Source: Pseudomonadota bacterium
GTDB taxonomy: Bacteria; Pseudomonadota; Gammaproteobacteria; Burkholderiales; Burkholderiaceae_C
NCBI GenBank assembly: GCA_023387335.1
Contig: JAEWIF010000049.1
Span: forward strand, 91,114 to 155,113
Reading direction: 5' to 3'
DNA: 64,000 nucleotides
The notes under the pieces are model-generated. The model saw only the letters and a program-made list of their open reading frames with translations, searched no databases and was not told the DNA's origin. This document shows positions 42,793 to 50,739 of this stretch, piece by piece. Made by a program: the position numbers and the translations under genes. The stretch's first letter is position 1; every line of letters begins with the position of its first letter.

Positions 42793-43062
42793 TCAGACCA
42801 CGTCGGCCGGATCGCGCTTGATGCCGCCGCCGATCGGCGTCCAGCGCATCACGTTGCTCATGGTGCGGCGGCCGTGCGCGGCGCGCGCCACCAGCGTGGC
42901 GCCGATGAACACGCCCAGCGTGCGCACCGCCAGCGACGGGTGCTTGCGCGTGACCACCCAGGCGGCAACGCCGCCGACGAGGTCCACCCAGTGTTCGCCG
43001 GGAAAGAGGGGCGCGGGATTGTCGAAGCGCTTGACGACTTCAGGCTTGTTGCTGGCTTGCAT
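42793..43062 (-). CDS. Small hypothetical membrane protein
   Basis: 89 residues from the ATG at 43062. One or two weak membrane segments (HWVDLVGGVAAWVVTRK and LAVRTLGVFIGATLVAR), otherwise polar. It resembles the short inner-membrane proteins of unknown function found in many Burkholderiales. No clear ribosome binding site. Its stop is 46 bases from soxT, in the same direction. Confidence 0.55.
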   Translation of the reverse strand: MQASNKPEVVKRFDNPAPLFPGEHWVDLVGGVAAWVVTRKHPSLAVRTLGVFIGATLVARAAHGRRTMSNVMRWTPIGGGIKRDPADVV

Positions 43063-43240
43063 GGCGGCAGGTGGGAGGTTCTTCGATGCCCTCCACGCTA
43101 ACGCGCGCGCCCCGCGACCGTGATGGCATGGCGCGACCGTCGTCGTGTCGGACGAAGCCTCACGGCCCAGCCTTCGGGCACTTCCGTCGCGCGGCGCGCG
43201 TTCCAAGAATGGTCGCCCCCCAACCGCGGAGATCGATCCC

Positions 43241-44311
43241 ATGGCCTTCGAGCCCCTCAAGCAGACCGTCGTCCTGTCCACCGGCATCCGGATGGCCTAC
43301 GTGGAGGCCGGCAAGCCCGGCGGCCCCGTCGTGATCCTGCTGCACGGCTACACCGACACCGCCCGCTCGTACTTCCCCACGATCGAGGCGCTCGAGCAGT
43401 CGGGCACCGACCTGCACGTCTTCGCACTCGACCTGCGCGGCCACGGCGGCTCGTCCATGCCCGCCGGCCCGGGCTGCGCGGCTGCGCCCGAGCAGTGCTT
43501 CGCTCCGCCGGCGCTGGCGGCCGACGTGGTCGCGTTCATGGAACACAAGGGCTTCCTCAAGGCCCACGTGGTCGGCCATTCCAACGGCAGCCTGGTCGCG
43601 CAGGAGCTCGCGCTGTCGCACCCGTCGCGCGTGCTGAGCCTGGTGCTGATCGGCAGCTGGGCATGCAGCGTGGCGCATCCCGGCGTCGAGCAGTTCCTGG
43701 TGCCGCTGGTCGAAGGGCAGTGGAAGGAAGCGCTCGAACGTTGCCGGCCGGGATTTCGCTGGCCCGAGGATGCGTACCACCTGACGCCGCTCGACGCGGA
43801 TCCCGGGGCGGGCGAGTGGATCGCGCGGAACTGGGCGCTGGAGATCGCCGCCGACCCGGACTTCGTGCAACGGATCGTCCCCGAGACCGCGGCCGTCAAG
43901 CTCGGCACCTGGATCGGCGTGCTTCGCGCGGTCACCCGCACCGACAACCGCGACCGGCTGCGCCGGCTGAGCGTGCCGACGCTGGTGCTCTGGGCCACGC
44001 AGGACAACTTCTTCGTCGAGGAGAACCAGGCCGAGCTGCGGTCCGCGCTCGACATGGCGGTCGCGGCGGGCTCCGCGCGCTACGTGTTCAAGACCTACGG
44101 CCGGGCGCCGCTGCCCGCGTCCGGGCAGCAGGAGAGCGATCTCGGCCACAACACGCAGTGGGGCGCGCCGAGGATGGTCGCGGCCGACATCACGGCCTGG
44201 GTGAGGAGCGGCCGCCCGACGGCCGACCTGCCGTACTGCGATCCGGCCGATCCTTCGCGGCTGCTGGTGGAAAAAGGCGGCGCGAAACTGATCGAGAAGC
44301 GCCCCGCCTAG
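43241..44311 (+). CDS. Alpha/beta hydrolase
   Basis: 356 residues from the ATG at 43241, behind GGAGATCGATCCC; the open frame extends upstream without support. Motifs: VVILLHGYTDTARSYFPTIE (oxyanion HGY), nucleophile elbow VVGHSNGSLVAQ with Ser, acid in LWATQDNFF and catalytic His in SDLGHNTQW. The elbow is G-H-S-N-G rather than the more usual G-H-S-M-G. Substrate unknown. Its stop overlaps that of the convergent TraX-like gene within CTAG. Confidence 0.88.
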   Translation: MAFEPLKQTVVLSTGIRMAYVEAGKPGGPVVILLHGYTDTARSYFPTIEALEQSGTDLHVFALDLRGHGGSSMPAGPGCAAAPEQCFAPPALAADVVAFMEHKGFLKAHVVGHSNGSLVAQELALSHPSRVLSLVLIGSWACSVAHPGVEQFLVPLVEGQWKEALERCRPGFRWPEDAYHLTPLDADPGAGEWIARNWALEIAADPDFVQRIVPETAAVKLGTWIGVLRAVTRTDNRDRLRRLSVPTLVLWATQDNFFVEENQAELRSALDMAVAAGSARYVFKTYGRAPLPASGQQESDLGHNTQWGAPRMVAADITAWVRSGRPTADLPYCDPADPSRLLVEKGGAKLIEKRPA

Positions 44312-45015
44312 AGGGCCTTGAGCGCGCCGATGATGGCCAGGTGCACCGGGTAGATCACGTAGAACAGGTGCTGGATGCGCGGCATCTTCAGCGGCAGGTG
44401 CCGCGCCGCCCACGCCACCGGCAGCGCGGCCAGGGTCGAGAAGAACGAGGCCCAGCCGCCGAACAGCGCGTTCAGCCATCCGGTGGCGGCCAGCAACAGC
44501 AACACCAGCACCGCGAGTCCGCCGCCGCGCTGCGTGCACCAGAGATAACCCGCCGCGACGAGGAACACGCCGGCGGTGCCGAACTCCACGAGCCAGCTCG
44601 CCGCCGCGATCGCCACGCAGGCCACCGCACGAAGCGCGACAGGCGCGGGACTCTCCAACGCCCAGCACACCGCCGCGCCGAGCGACAGCGTGAACAGCAC
44701 GTTGAGCATCATCGGATCGCCGCGCGCCCAGATCGACGGCAGCAGCGCCACCGCGCCCCACACCGCCAGCCGCACGGTGGTGCGCGCGCAGCGCTCGGCC
44801 CGGTCGCCTTCGCGCGCCAGGTTGACGGCCAGCACCAGCGCGAACAGCGGAAAGGCCAGCCGGCCCGCGATGAAGGCCCAGCTCTCGAGCGGCATGCCCA
44901 GCAGGTGGCGGCCGATGTGGTCGCAGAACATCGAGACCAGCCCGATCCACTTGAGCGCCTCGACCTGGCCGTCGGTGAAACCGAGCGGCGCGGAGAGCGG
45001 CCGGTGCTGGGTCAT
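44308..45015 (-). CDS. TraX-family membrane protein
   Basis: 235 residues with about eight hydrophobic segments. Begins with the TraX signature EALKWIGLVSMFCDHIGRHL, then GRLAFPLFALVLAVNLAREG, and ends LFYVIYPVHLAIIGALKAL. TraX acetylates F-pilin in plasmids; chromosomal homologues are thought to be acyltransferases with unknown acceptors. No conjugation gene is near, so transfer function is unlikely. It overlaps the MFS gene by 4 bases (operon). Confidence 0.87.
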   Translation of the reverse strand: MTQHRPLSAPLGFTDGQVEALKWIGLVSMFCDHIGRHLLGMPLESWAFIAGRLAFPLFALVLAVNLAREGDRAERCARTTVRLAVWGAVALLPSIWARGDPMMLNVLFTLSLGAAVCWALESPAPVALRAVACVAIAAASWLVEFGTAGVFLVAAGYLWCTQRGGGLAVLVLLLLAATGWLNALFGGWASFFSTLAALPVAWAARHLPLKMPRIQHLFYVIYPVHLAIIGALKAL

Positions 45016-46196
45016 GCGCGGATGGTAGGCGCTTCGTGCTGCCGCAAACCGACCAGCACGGCCACCGAGGCCAGCGAGAGGGCGCCCGCGACCGCCGCGA
45101 CCGGCACCAGCCCGAGCGTGATCCAGGGCGCGACCACGATCGTGCCGGCAGCCGTGCTCAGCAGGATCGCGAGGATCACCAGCGCGGCCGCCCGCGAGTC
45201 GTCTCCCTCGGCCGCGACGATGGCGCGCAGGAAGCCGGCCGGTCCGCGCACCCCGAAGCCGCCGTTCACCGCCACCCACAGCACGGTGACGGCCGCGGCC
45301 GAGGTGCCGCCGAACCCCGCGTAGGCCAGGATGGCCACGCAGCCCGCGGCCGACACCACGGAACCGCCCAGGATCACCTGCTCCTCGCCGAAGCGGCGGC
45401 CCAGCCGGTGCGACCACTGCACCGCGGCGATGAACGTTGCCACCCCCACCACCTGCATGCGGATGAAGTCGGACAGCGGCCCGCCCCACACCGACACCAT
45501 CACCGCCGGCGCGGCGAACACGATCACCAGCAATCCGGCCAGCGAGAAGGCCTGCGACAGGCCGTGCCTCGACACCTCGCGGTTGCGCAGCAGGCGCAGG
45601 TAGCTGCCGCCGCGGTGCGGGTCGGGGGGCGGGAAGGCGAGCGCGGGCATCCGCGGCACGGCGAGGGCCACGGCCGTCGCGGCGACCGCGAGCACCATGA
45701 ACGAAGCGCGCCAAGAGAACACCGCCAGCAGCCACGCCCCCGCGATCGGTGCGAGCGCCGGCATCAGCGATTCGATGCTGCCCTGCAGGCCGATGGCGCG
45801 CACCGCCTGCGCGGGCTCGAACAGGCGGCGGATGATGCCGGGCGCGAAAGCGGCGCCGGCCGCGGCGGTGACGCCTTGCAGGAAGCGAAGCGCGATCAGC
45901 GCGGGCATCGATTCCGCGCGACCCGCGGCCCAGGACGTCAACGCGAACAGCAGCAGCGCGATCAGGAGCAGCGGCCGTTGCGCGCGCCGCGCGCCCAGCT
46001 CGCCGAACAGCAGCAGCCCGCACGCGAGCCCGGCGGTGAAGGACGCGAGCACGTGCTGGGCCTGCGCGGGCGTGCCGCTCAAGGCCTGCGGCAGCAGCGG
46101 CACCGCGGGCAGCACCAGGTCGGTGGCCGCGAAGCCGAGGAGGGTGGCGAGCACCACCACGCCGAAGGCCAGGAGGCGCTGCGTGCGCGAGATCAT
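45012..46196 (-). CDS. MFS drug exporter (Bcr/CflA-like)
   Basis: 394 residues, twelve predicted membrane helices. Motif A-like segment GELGARRAQRPLLLIALLLF in the loop between helices 2 and 3, and the first helix has the LVLPAVPLLPQAL pattern of the DHA1 group. Middle gene of a three-gene operon with DUF2164 before it and traX-like after it, both joined by ATGA overlaps. The exported compound is unknown. Confidence 0.88.
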   Translation of the reverse strand: MISRTQRLLAFGVVVLATLLGFAATDLVLPAVPLLPQALSGTPAQAQHVLASFTAGLACGLLLFGELGARRAQRPLLLIALLLFALTSWAAGRAESMPALIALRFLQGVTAAAGAAFAPGIIRRLFEPAQAVRAIGLQGSIESLMPALAPIAGAWLLAVFSWRASFMVLAVAATAVALAVPRMPALAFPPPDPHRGGSYLRLLRNREVSRHGLSQAFSLAGLLVIVFAAPAVMVSVWGGPLSDFIRMQVVGVATFIAAVQWSHRLGRRFGEEQVILGGSVVSAAGCVAILAYAGFGGTSAAAVTVLWVAVNGGFGVRGPAGFLRAIVAAEGDDSRAAALVILAILLSTAAGTIVVAPWITLGLVPVAAVAGALSLASVAVLVGLRQHEAPTIRA

Positions 46197-46465
46197 GGCT
46201 TGCGGCGTGCGGCCTTGTCGTAGCGGCGCCAGTAGTCGAACTCCTCCTCGTGCACTTCGATGTCGAGTTCGGCGATGCGCGCCTGCAGCCGCTCCTGCAC
46301 GTCTCGCACGGCCTGGTTGTAGAGGGCCGGGCCGATCTCCTCGACGAAGAAGCCGAGCAGGCCCGAGGCCGCGACGTTGCCGATCGGCTCGTCCATGTTC
46401 TCGCGGAAGTACCGCTCGATCGAGGCGATGGCCTGCTGCCGCACCTGCTTGTCCAGTTCGATCAT
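46193..46465 (-). CDS. DUF2164 family protein
   Basis: 90 residues from the ATG at 46465, behind GGGAGCCTTC. Signature: QQAIASIERYFRENMDEPIG, GLLGFFVEEIGPALYNQAV and DVQERLQARIAELDIEVHEE. Small helical cytoplasmic protein of unknown function, widespread in Burkholderiales and Pseudomonas. First gene of the operon with the MFS transporter. Confidence 0.88.
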   Translation of the reverse strand: MIELDKQVRQQAIASIERYFRENMDEPIGNVAASGLLGFFVEEIGPALYNQAVRDVQERLQARIAELDIEVHEEEFDYWRRYDKAARRKP

Positions 46466-46620
46466 GAAGGCTCCCGTCTGTCCTGCCGGACTATGCCAGT
46501 CCACGTGGCACATCCGTGGCAAGCCCGCGCAGGCGCGCGCTCACGCGCGGGCCGGGCGCCGTCTGACAGATGTCCGGATGGGAAAGATGAACATGACGGA
46601 TTCGAGCTGGAGCCGATGTC

Positions 46621-46875
46621 ATGAAACGCCTGATGGAAAAACTCTGCGCCTCGCTGATCGCGGTGGCCGTGCTGGGAACGTTCGGGATGGTGTGGCCTGA
46701 AGACGCGATCGCCAAGGGCGGTGGCGGTGGAGGCGGCGGAGGCGGCGGAGGCGGCGGAGGCGGCGGAGGCGGAGGAGGCGGAGGAGCCGGAGCCGGCTCA
46801 GGTGCCGGCTCGGGCTGCGGCTCCGGCGTCGCTACAGGGGCCGCCTCCGGCGGCGCCGGTTCCGGCAGCAACTGA
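46621..46875 (+). CDS. Exported glycine-rich protein, probably chimeric after residue 32
   Basis: 84 residues; GGAGCCGATGTC precedes the ATG. The first 32 residues are a good signal peptide (MEKLCASLIAVAVLGTFGMV, cleavage near AIA|KG). Then follow more than twenty glycines, encoded by the GGC/GGA tract, and a Gly/Ala/Ser tail. The tail is the exact antisense of the Pro-rich part of the truncated tonB. The N-terminus looks real; the tail is probably borrowed sequence, and the true C-terminus is lost at the junction. Confidence 0.5.
   Translation: MKRLMEKLCASLIAVAVLGTFGMVWPEDAIAKGGGGGGGGGGGGGGGGGGGGGGGAGAGSGAGSGCGSGVATGAASGGAGSGSN
46716..46786. repeat. Low-complexity GGC/GGA trinucleotide tract
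   Basis: About 70 bases of near-perfect GGC and GGA triplets, poly-Gly in the rightward frame and poly-Pro in the leftward frame. Two unrelated genes break here. Such tracts are prone to slippage, recombination and misassembly. Confidence 0.85.
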
Positions 46876-47126
46876 ACGTAGAGCGGCGCATCGTCGCCGC
46901 TCACTTCGATGGTGGTATCGACCCGGCTCAGCCCCCACCCCGCGGCGACGTGCGCGAGCACCACGGCGACGACGATCGGGCCTTGATGCCAACGCGGGCC
47001 GGCATGGCTCGACCCGATGGCCCGCAGCAGGCGCGGGTCGATGCCGGCCGACCGGTCCGGCGCGCCGGACGGCGACGCGCCCGCCGGTGGCGGCGTCGTG
47101 GGCGGCGTCGGTGGTGGCTTGCTCAC
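46717..47126 (-). pseudogene. tonB: Truncated TonB-type energy transducer (N-terminal part only)
   Basis: GTG start at 47126. The first 40 residues are Pro/Ser rich, then a membrane anchor (GPIVVAVVLAHVAAGWGL) followed by PLYVQLLPEPAPPEAAPVA and a rigid Pro-Glu-Ala-rich spacer, the layout of TonB. The conserved C-terminal TonB domain (YP..A...G..G) is absent: after poly-Pro the frame enters unrelated sequence and stops at 46491. ExbB and ExbD are not found either. A Fur-type box lies 124 bases upstream, as expected for a tonB operon. The gene is cut, or wrongly joined, at the GGC/GGA tract. Confidence 0.7.
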
Positions 47127-47249
47127 GCTTGGCTGTTGAAGGGTAGGGGGTCATCCGGCGGCTCCGGGACGGACGATCGGCGTGCCGACTTGCCGGATTC
47201 GGTGTCGCGATGCCTTTGCCGGTAGCGGTCGATCTCGTTCGGAGAGAAC

Positions 47250-47268
47250 GCTAATGATTCTCATTGTA
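47250..47268. promoter_or_regulatory. Fur box upstream of the truncated tonB
   Basis: GCTAATGATTCTCATTGTA matches the 19-base Fur consensus at 14 positions, with the core AATGATTCTCATT fully symmetrical. It stands in an AT-rich gap between the end of mlrC and tonB. Fur with iron would shut off tonB. Confidence 0.75.
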
Positions 47269-47285
47269 CACAGCCGACACGCGAA

Positions 47286-48830
47286 TCAACCGCCACGCGC
47301 CACCGGTTCGAGGGTCGCATGGGGGTCGAGCGGATACATCGGCCGCCGCAGCCGGCGGAACGGAAACTGGCTGTAGTCCGAGCTGCACACGCCGGGTCCG
47401 GCCGCCATGAGGATGGTCTTGGCGATGGGCTGGAAACCCGCCCGAAAGTGCTGGCGCGAGAAGACGATGACGTAGCGGGCTCGCAGCGGATCGACTCCGC
47501 AGTGAGTGAACACGCCGAGGTCCATTGGCTCGACCCGTTCCTCGGAGACGACGAGTTGCAGCGGGCCGGTATCGAGCACGGCGGTGCGGCCGCAGCTCAC
47601 CCGCACACCCGTCATCATCGGGCCGGTGACGGTGAACTGTCCGTCGGTGATGGCGCGCACCGTTCCGGTGAGGGTCAGGGGCTTCCCCTTGCGTCCGATC
47701 GTCGGCATGTCCACGCGACCGCCCACCGGGAGCGTCACGCGGGCACCCACGCCGGCTTCGATCATCGCCGCGACGGTGGCGGTGTCCCTGACCGGTCCCG
47801 CGACGATGCCCTGGAGTCCCTGGCGCAGCGCCTCGGCGATCGTTTCCATCGTGTCGGCCGAGCCGCCGGAGGCGGTGTTGTTGCCGTGGTCGGCGATGAC
47901 CACCGGCCAGTCCGCCAGGCGGGCGGCCTCGGCGATCGTCTTCTCCAGCGGGTCCGGCCGGTAGACGAACTCCTCGCGGCGCTCCCAGGCCATCGCGGCC
48001 AGCTCGTCGCAGCAGGCTTGCGCCGCCTCGCGTCCGCCCGGCTTCGCCGCGTCGCCGACCACGACGACGCTCAAGCCTGCCCACGGGATGTCGGCGAGCG
48101 GAAAGCCGCCGAAGACGGACGCGTTCATGACCTCGCCGTCGGCCTCCATCCGGATCGCCCGCGCCATGATGTCCTTCATGGGTTGGAACATGGGCGAATG
48201 CTGGTTCATGTGGGTGAGCATGGGCAACCAGCGATGGACGGTGAAGGGTCGCGCCTTGCCGTCCAGTCCGGCGAGCAGGGACCGGGCCGCGCGCTCGCCG
48301 GTCTCCCCCATGTCGACGTGCGGATAGGTCCGGTACCCGGTGAGGACGTCGGCGCGTGATACCAGGTCGGGGCTCAGGTTGCCGTGGAAATCCAGCGCGA
48401 CGGCGATCGGCACCTCCGGAGCCACCTCGCGGATCCGCCGCAGGAGCTCCGCCTCACCGTCGTCGAAGCCTTCGGCCACCATGGCGCCGTGCAGGTCCAG
48501 CATGACGGCATCGCAGCCGCGCGCGACCGCGGCGACGATCGCGTCCGCCATCGTGTCGAAGGAGCGCCGGTCGGTGGGCGCGCTCGGCGAGGCGTTGGCG
48601 TACACGGGCACGTCGACTTGCGCGCCGGCAGTGCGCGCGGCCTCGAGAAAAGCCGCGAAGGCGATGTTCGTGCCGGCATACGCATCGATCGCGCGCTGTC
48701 CGCCGAGCATCGGACCGTCGGCGCGATCGGCCACCGCGGCGCGCGAGAAGAAGGCGTCGAGCGGCGTGGCGACCGGCGAGAATGTATTGGTCTCGTGCAG
48801 CATTCCTGCGACGACGAAGCGGCGGGCCAT
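47286..48830 (-). CDS. MlrC-family (M81) metallopeptidase/amidohydrolase-like protein
   Basis: 514 residues from the ATG at 48830. DUF1485 N-terminal domain with metal-binding motifs GMLHETNTFSP, AVMLDLHGAM, ALDFHGNLS and YPHVDMGETG; the MlrC C-terminal domain starts near 305 with ADHGNNTASGGSADTMETI. MlrC itself degrades linearised microcystin, but most homologues occur in organisms without that ability and have unknown substrates. It stands divergently from the PhyH dioxygenase gene with 119 bases between. Length is normal. Confidence 0.88.
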   Translation of the reverse strand: MARRFVVAGMLHETNTFSPVATPLDAFFSRAAVADRADGPMLGGQRAIDAYAGTNIAFAAFLEAARTAGAQVDVPVYANASPSAPTDRRSFDTMADAIVAAVARGCDAVMLDLHGAMVAEGFDDGEAELLRRIREVAPEVPIAVALDFHGNLSPDLVSRADVLTGYRTYPHVDMGETGERAARSLLAGLDGKARPFTVHRWLPMLTHMNQHSPMFQPMKDIMARAIRMEADGEVMNASVFGGFPLADIPWAGLSVVVVGDAAKPGGREAAQACCDELAAMAWERREEFVYRPDPLEKTIAEAARLADWPVVIADHGNNTASGGSADTMETIAEALRQGLQGIVAGPVRDTATVAAMIEAGVGARVTLPVGGRVDMPTIGRKGKPLTLTGTVRAITDGQFTVTGPMMTGVRVSCGRTAVLDTGPLQLVVSEERVEPMDLGVFTHCGVDPLRARYVIVFSRQHFRAGFQPIAKTILMAAGPGVCSSDYSQFPFRRLRRPMYPLDPHATLEPVARGG

Positions 48831-48949
48831 GCGGCTGCTCTCCCTGGGGTAGACACCTTCCGGATGATGCCACGCGGCCGTGCGTGGTCGCGAGCCGGAA
48901 GCGGATAACATCGCTCACCAGACCCACCCTCGAATGGAGATTGCGGCAG

Positions 48950-49786
48950 ATGATCGAACCGATACTTGCCCCGTCGGAACGGGCCGCCTACGACCGGGAC
49001 GGCTACTTCACCGTGCGCAGGCTGTTCGACGACGAGGAGATCGCCATGATGCGGGAGGCGATCGAGCGTGATCCCGGCTTGCGCGAGAGCTTCTACGAGC
49101 GCCGCGACCAGGCCGGCATGGCGACGCGGATGGCGCTCTGGAATCACCCCGGCGACAGCATCTACGGGCTTGCGGCCCGCTCCCATCGGGTCGTGGACCG
49201 GATGGAGGCGATGCTGGGCGGCGAGGTCTACCACTACCACTCGAAGCTGACCGCCAAGGAGCCGGAGGTTGGCGGCGCCTGGGAGTGGCACCAGGACTAC
49301 GGCTACTGGTATCACAACGGCTGCATGTTCCCGCTGATGGCAAGCGTCATGGTTGCGCTCGACCATTCCACCCGCGAGAACGGCTGCCTGCAGGTGGTGC
49401 GCGGTTCACACCTGCTCGGCCGTATCGATCACGGCGTGCTGGAAGGCGAGCAGGTGGGCGCGGATCCGGTGCGGATGGAGCAGATCCTGAAGCGGCTGCC
49501 GGTGGAGCATGCCGAGCTCGAGCCCGGCGACGCGCTGTTCTTCCACGCGAACGTGCTGCATCGCTCGGACCAGAACCGGTCGCCGAACCGGCGCTGGACC
49601 GTGCTGATGTGCTACAACGCGGCCCGCAACGACCCGTACCTGGAGCATCACCATCCGCGCTACACGCCGCTCGTGAAGGTGCCCGACGAGGCGGTGCGCG
49701 CGGCGGGCGTGCGCTTCTCCGAGGGCTCGCAGGCGTTTCGCCGGCAATCGGCGAATCCTCCCGAGCTGCGCAAGCGCATCGCCTGA
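48950..49786 (+). CDS. Phytanoyl-CoA dioxygenase (PhyH)-family Fe(II)/2-oxoglutarate oxygenase
   Basis: 278 residues from the ATG at 48950. The 2-His-1-carboxylate iron site is visible: H-x-D in WEWHQDYGYW and the distal His in FFHANVLHRSD; the Arg that binds 2-oxoglutarate is probably in SPNRRWTVLM. RDGYFTVRRLFDDEEI at the N-terminus is typical. Members hydroxylate varied small molecules, including ectoine and halogenated or lipid substrates. No substrate can be named. It converges on the LysR gene (4 bases between the stops). Confidence 0.88.
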   Translation: MIEPILAPSERAAYDRDGYFTVRRLFDDEEIAMMREAIERDPGLRESFYERRDQAGMATRMALWNHPGDSIYGLAARSHRVVDRMEAMLGGEVYHYHSKLTAKEPEVGGAWEWHQDYGYWYHNGCMFPLMASVMVALDHSTRENGCLQVVRGSHLLGRIDHGVLEGEQVGADPVRMEQILKRLPVEHAELEPGDALFFHANVLHRSDQNRSPNRRWTVLMCYNAARNDPYLEHHHPRYTPLVKVPDEAVRAAGVRFSEGSQAFRRQSANPPELRKRIA

Positions 49787-49790
49787 GCTC

Positions 49791-50738
49791 TCAGGCGGCG
49801 CGGCGCGGGAAGGTGCTCTTGCGCTGCACGAGGTCGTGGTTCTCGAAGAGATCCGCCACCCAGTCGACGAAGACACGGACCTTGTTGCTGAGGTGGCGGT
49901 TGGGCGGATACACCACGTGCAGCGCGACGCTCGCGGCGGACCAGTCGAGCAGCAGCGGCTCCAGCACGCCGCTGCCGATATGCTCCTGCACAAGGAACGA
50001 CGGCGCGTGGATGATCCCCAGGCCCGCGATGCCCGCGGCGACGATCGCCGCCACGTCGTCGAGCGCCAGCCGGTATCGGCCTTCGATGCTCACGGACTCG
50101 TCGCCGCGGGTGTAGAGAAAGGGATTGATCCGCCCCGTGCGCGGCGAGAAGTAGCGTACCAGCTCGTGCCCTTTCTCCGGATCGTCGAGATCCTGGGGAT
50201 GCCGCGGCACGCCGTGGCGACGCAGGTAGTCTGGGGTGGCGCAGGTGAGCAGGGCGGTCTCGCCGATCTTGCGCGCCACCATCGACAGGTCCGTGATCTC
50301 GCCGCCGCGAAGAACGCAGTCGACGTTGTCGCCCAGCAGGTCGACCGGGCGGTCGCTCACGCCGAGCTCGAGCCGGATGTCCGGGTAGCGAGCGTGGAAG
50401 TCGGGCAGCGCCGGAATCAGGATCGGACCGGCCACGGCGGCCGAACAGTCGACCTTGAGCCGGCCGCGCGGTTGCGCCCGTGCCCGGCTCATGCCGGCCT
50501 CGAGCTCCTCCAGGTCGCCGAGCAGGCGGACGGCCCGTTCGTAATACGCCGCTCCGTCGGCGGTCACCGTGACCCGTCGTGTCGTCCGGTTGAGCAGCCG
50601 GGTCTGCAGCTCGGACTCGAGCATCTGGATGAGGCGGGTGACGCGCGCCTTCGGCAGGTCCATGGAATCCGCCGCTCGGGTGAAGGTGCCGGCCTCCACC
50701 ACCCGGATGAACGCCTGCATCGCCGAGAACTTGTCCAT
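49791..50738 (-). CDS. LysR-family transcription regulator
   Basis: 315 residues. Helix-turn-helix at 15-60 (AGTFTRAADSMDLPKARVTR), effector domain from 92 (KVDCSAAVAGPILIPALPDF). It starts one base after the stop of the alkaline-phosphatase-fold gene, so it is translated from the same message as that gene and the CDP-alcohol phosphatidyltransferase. A LysR gene as the last member of an operon is less usual than the divergent layout and suggests it regulates its own cluster. Confidence 0.92.
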   Translation of the reverse strand: MDKFSAMQAFIRVVEAGTFTRAADSMDLPKARVTRLIQMLESELQTRLLNRTTRRVTVTADGAAYYERAVRLLGDLEELEAGMSRARAQPRGRLKVDCSAAVAGPILIPALPDFHARYPDIRLELGVSDRPVDLLGDNVDCVLRGGEITDLSMVARKIGETALLTCATPDYLRRHGVPRHPQDLDDPEKGHELVRYFSPRTGRINPFLYTRGDESVSIEGRYRLALDDVAAIVAAGIAGLGIIHAPSFLVQEHIGSGVLEPLLLDWSAASVALHVVYPPNRHLSNKVRVFVDWVADLFENHDLVQRKSTFPRRAA

Positions 50739-50739
50739 G

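Noticed and set aside
44308..45015. TraX-like gene as evidence for a conjugative element
   Set aside because: No relaxase, pilus or partition genes nearby; chromosomal TraX homologues are common.
46716..46786. Tandem repeat resembling a CRISPR array
   Set aside because: It is a trinucleotide tract without spacers and without cas genes.
47286..48830. MlrC homologue as evidence for microcystin degradation
   Set aside because: mlrA, mlrB and mlrD are absent, and most MlrC-family proteins occur without this pathway.
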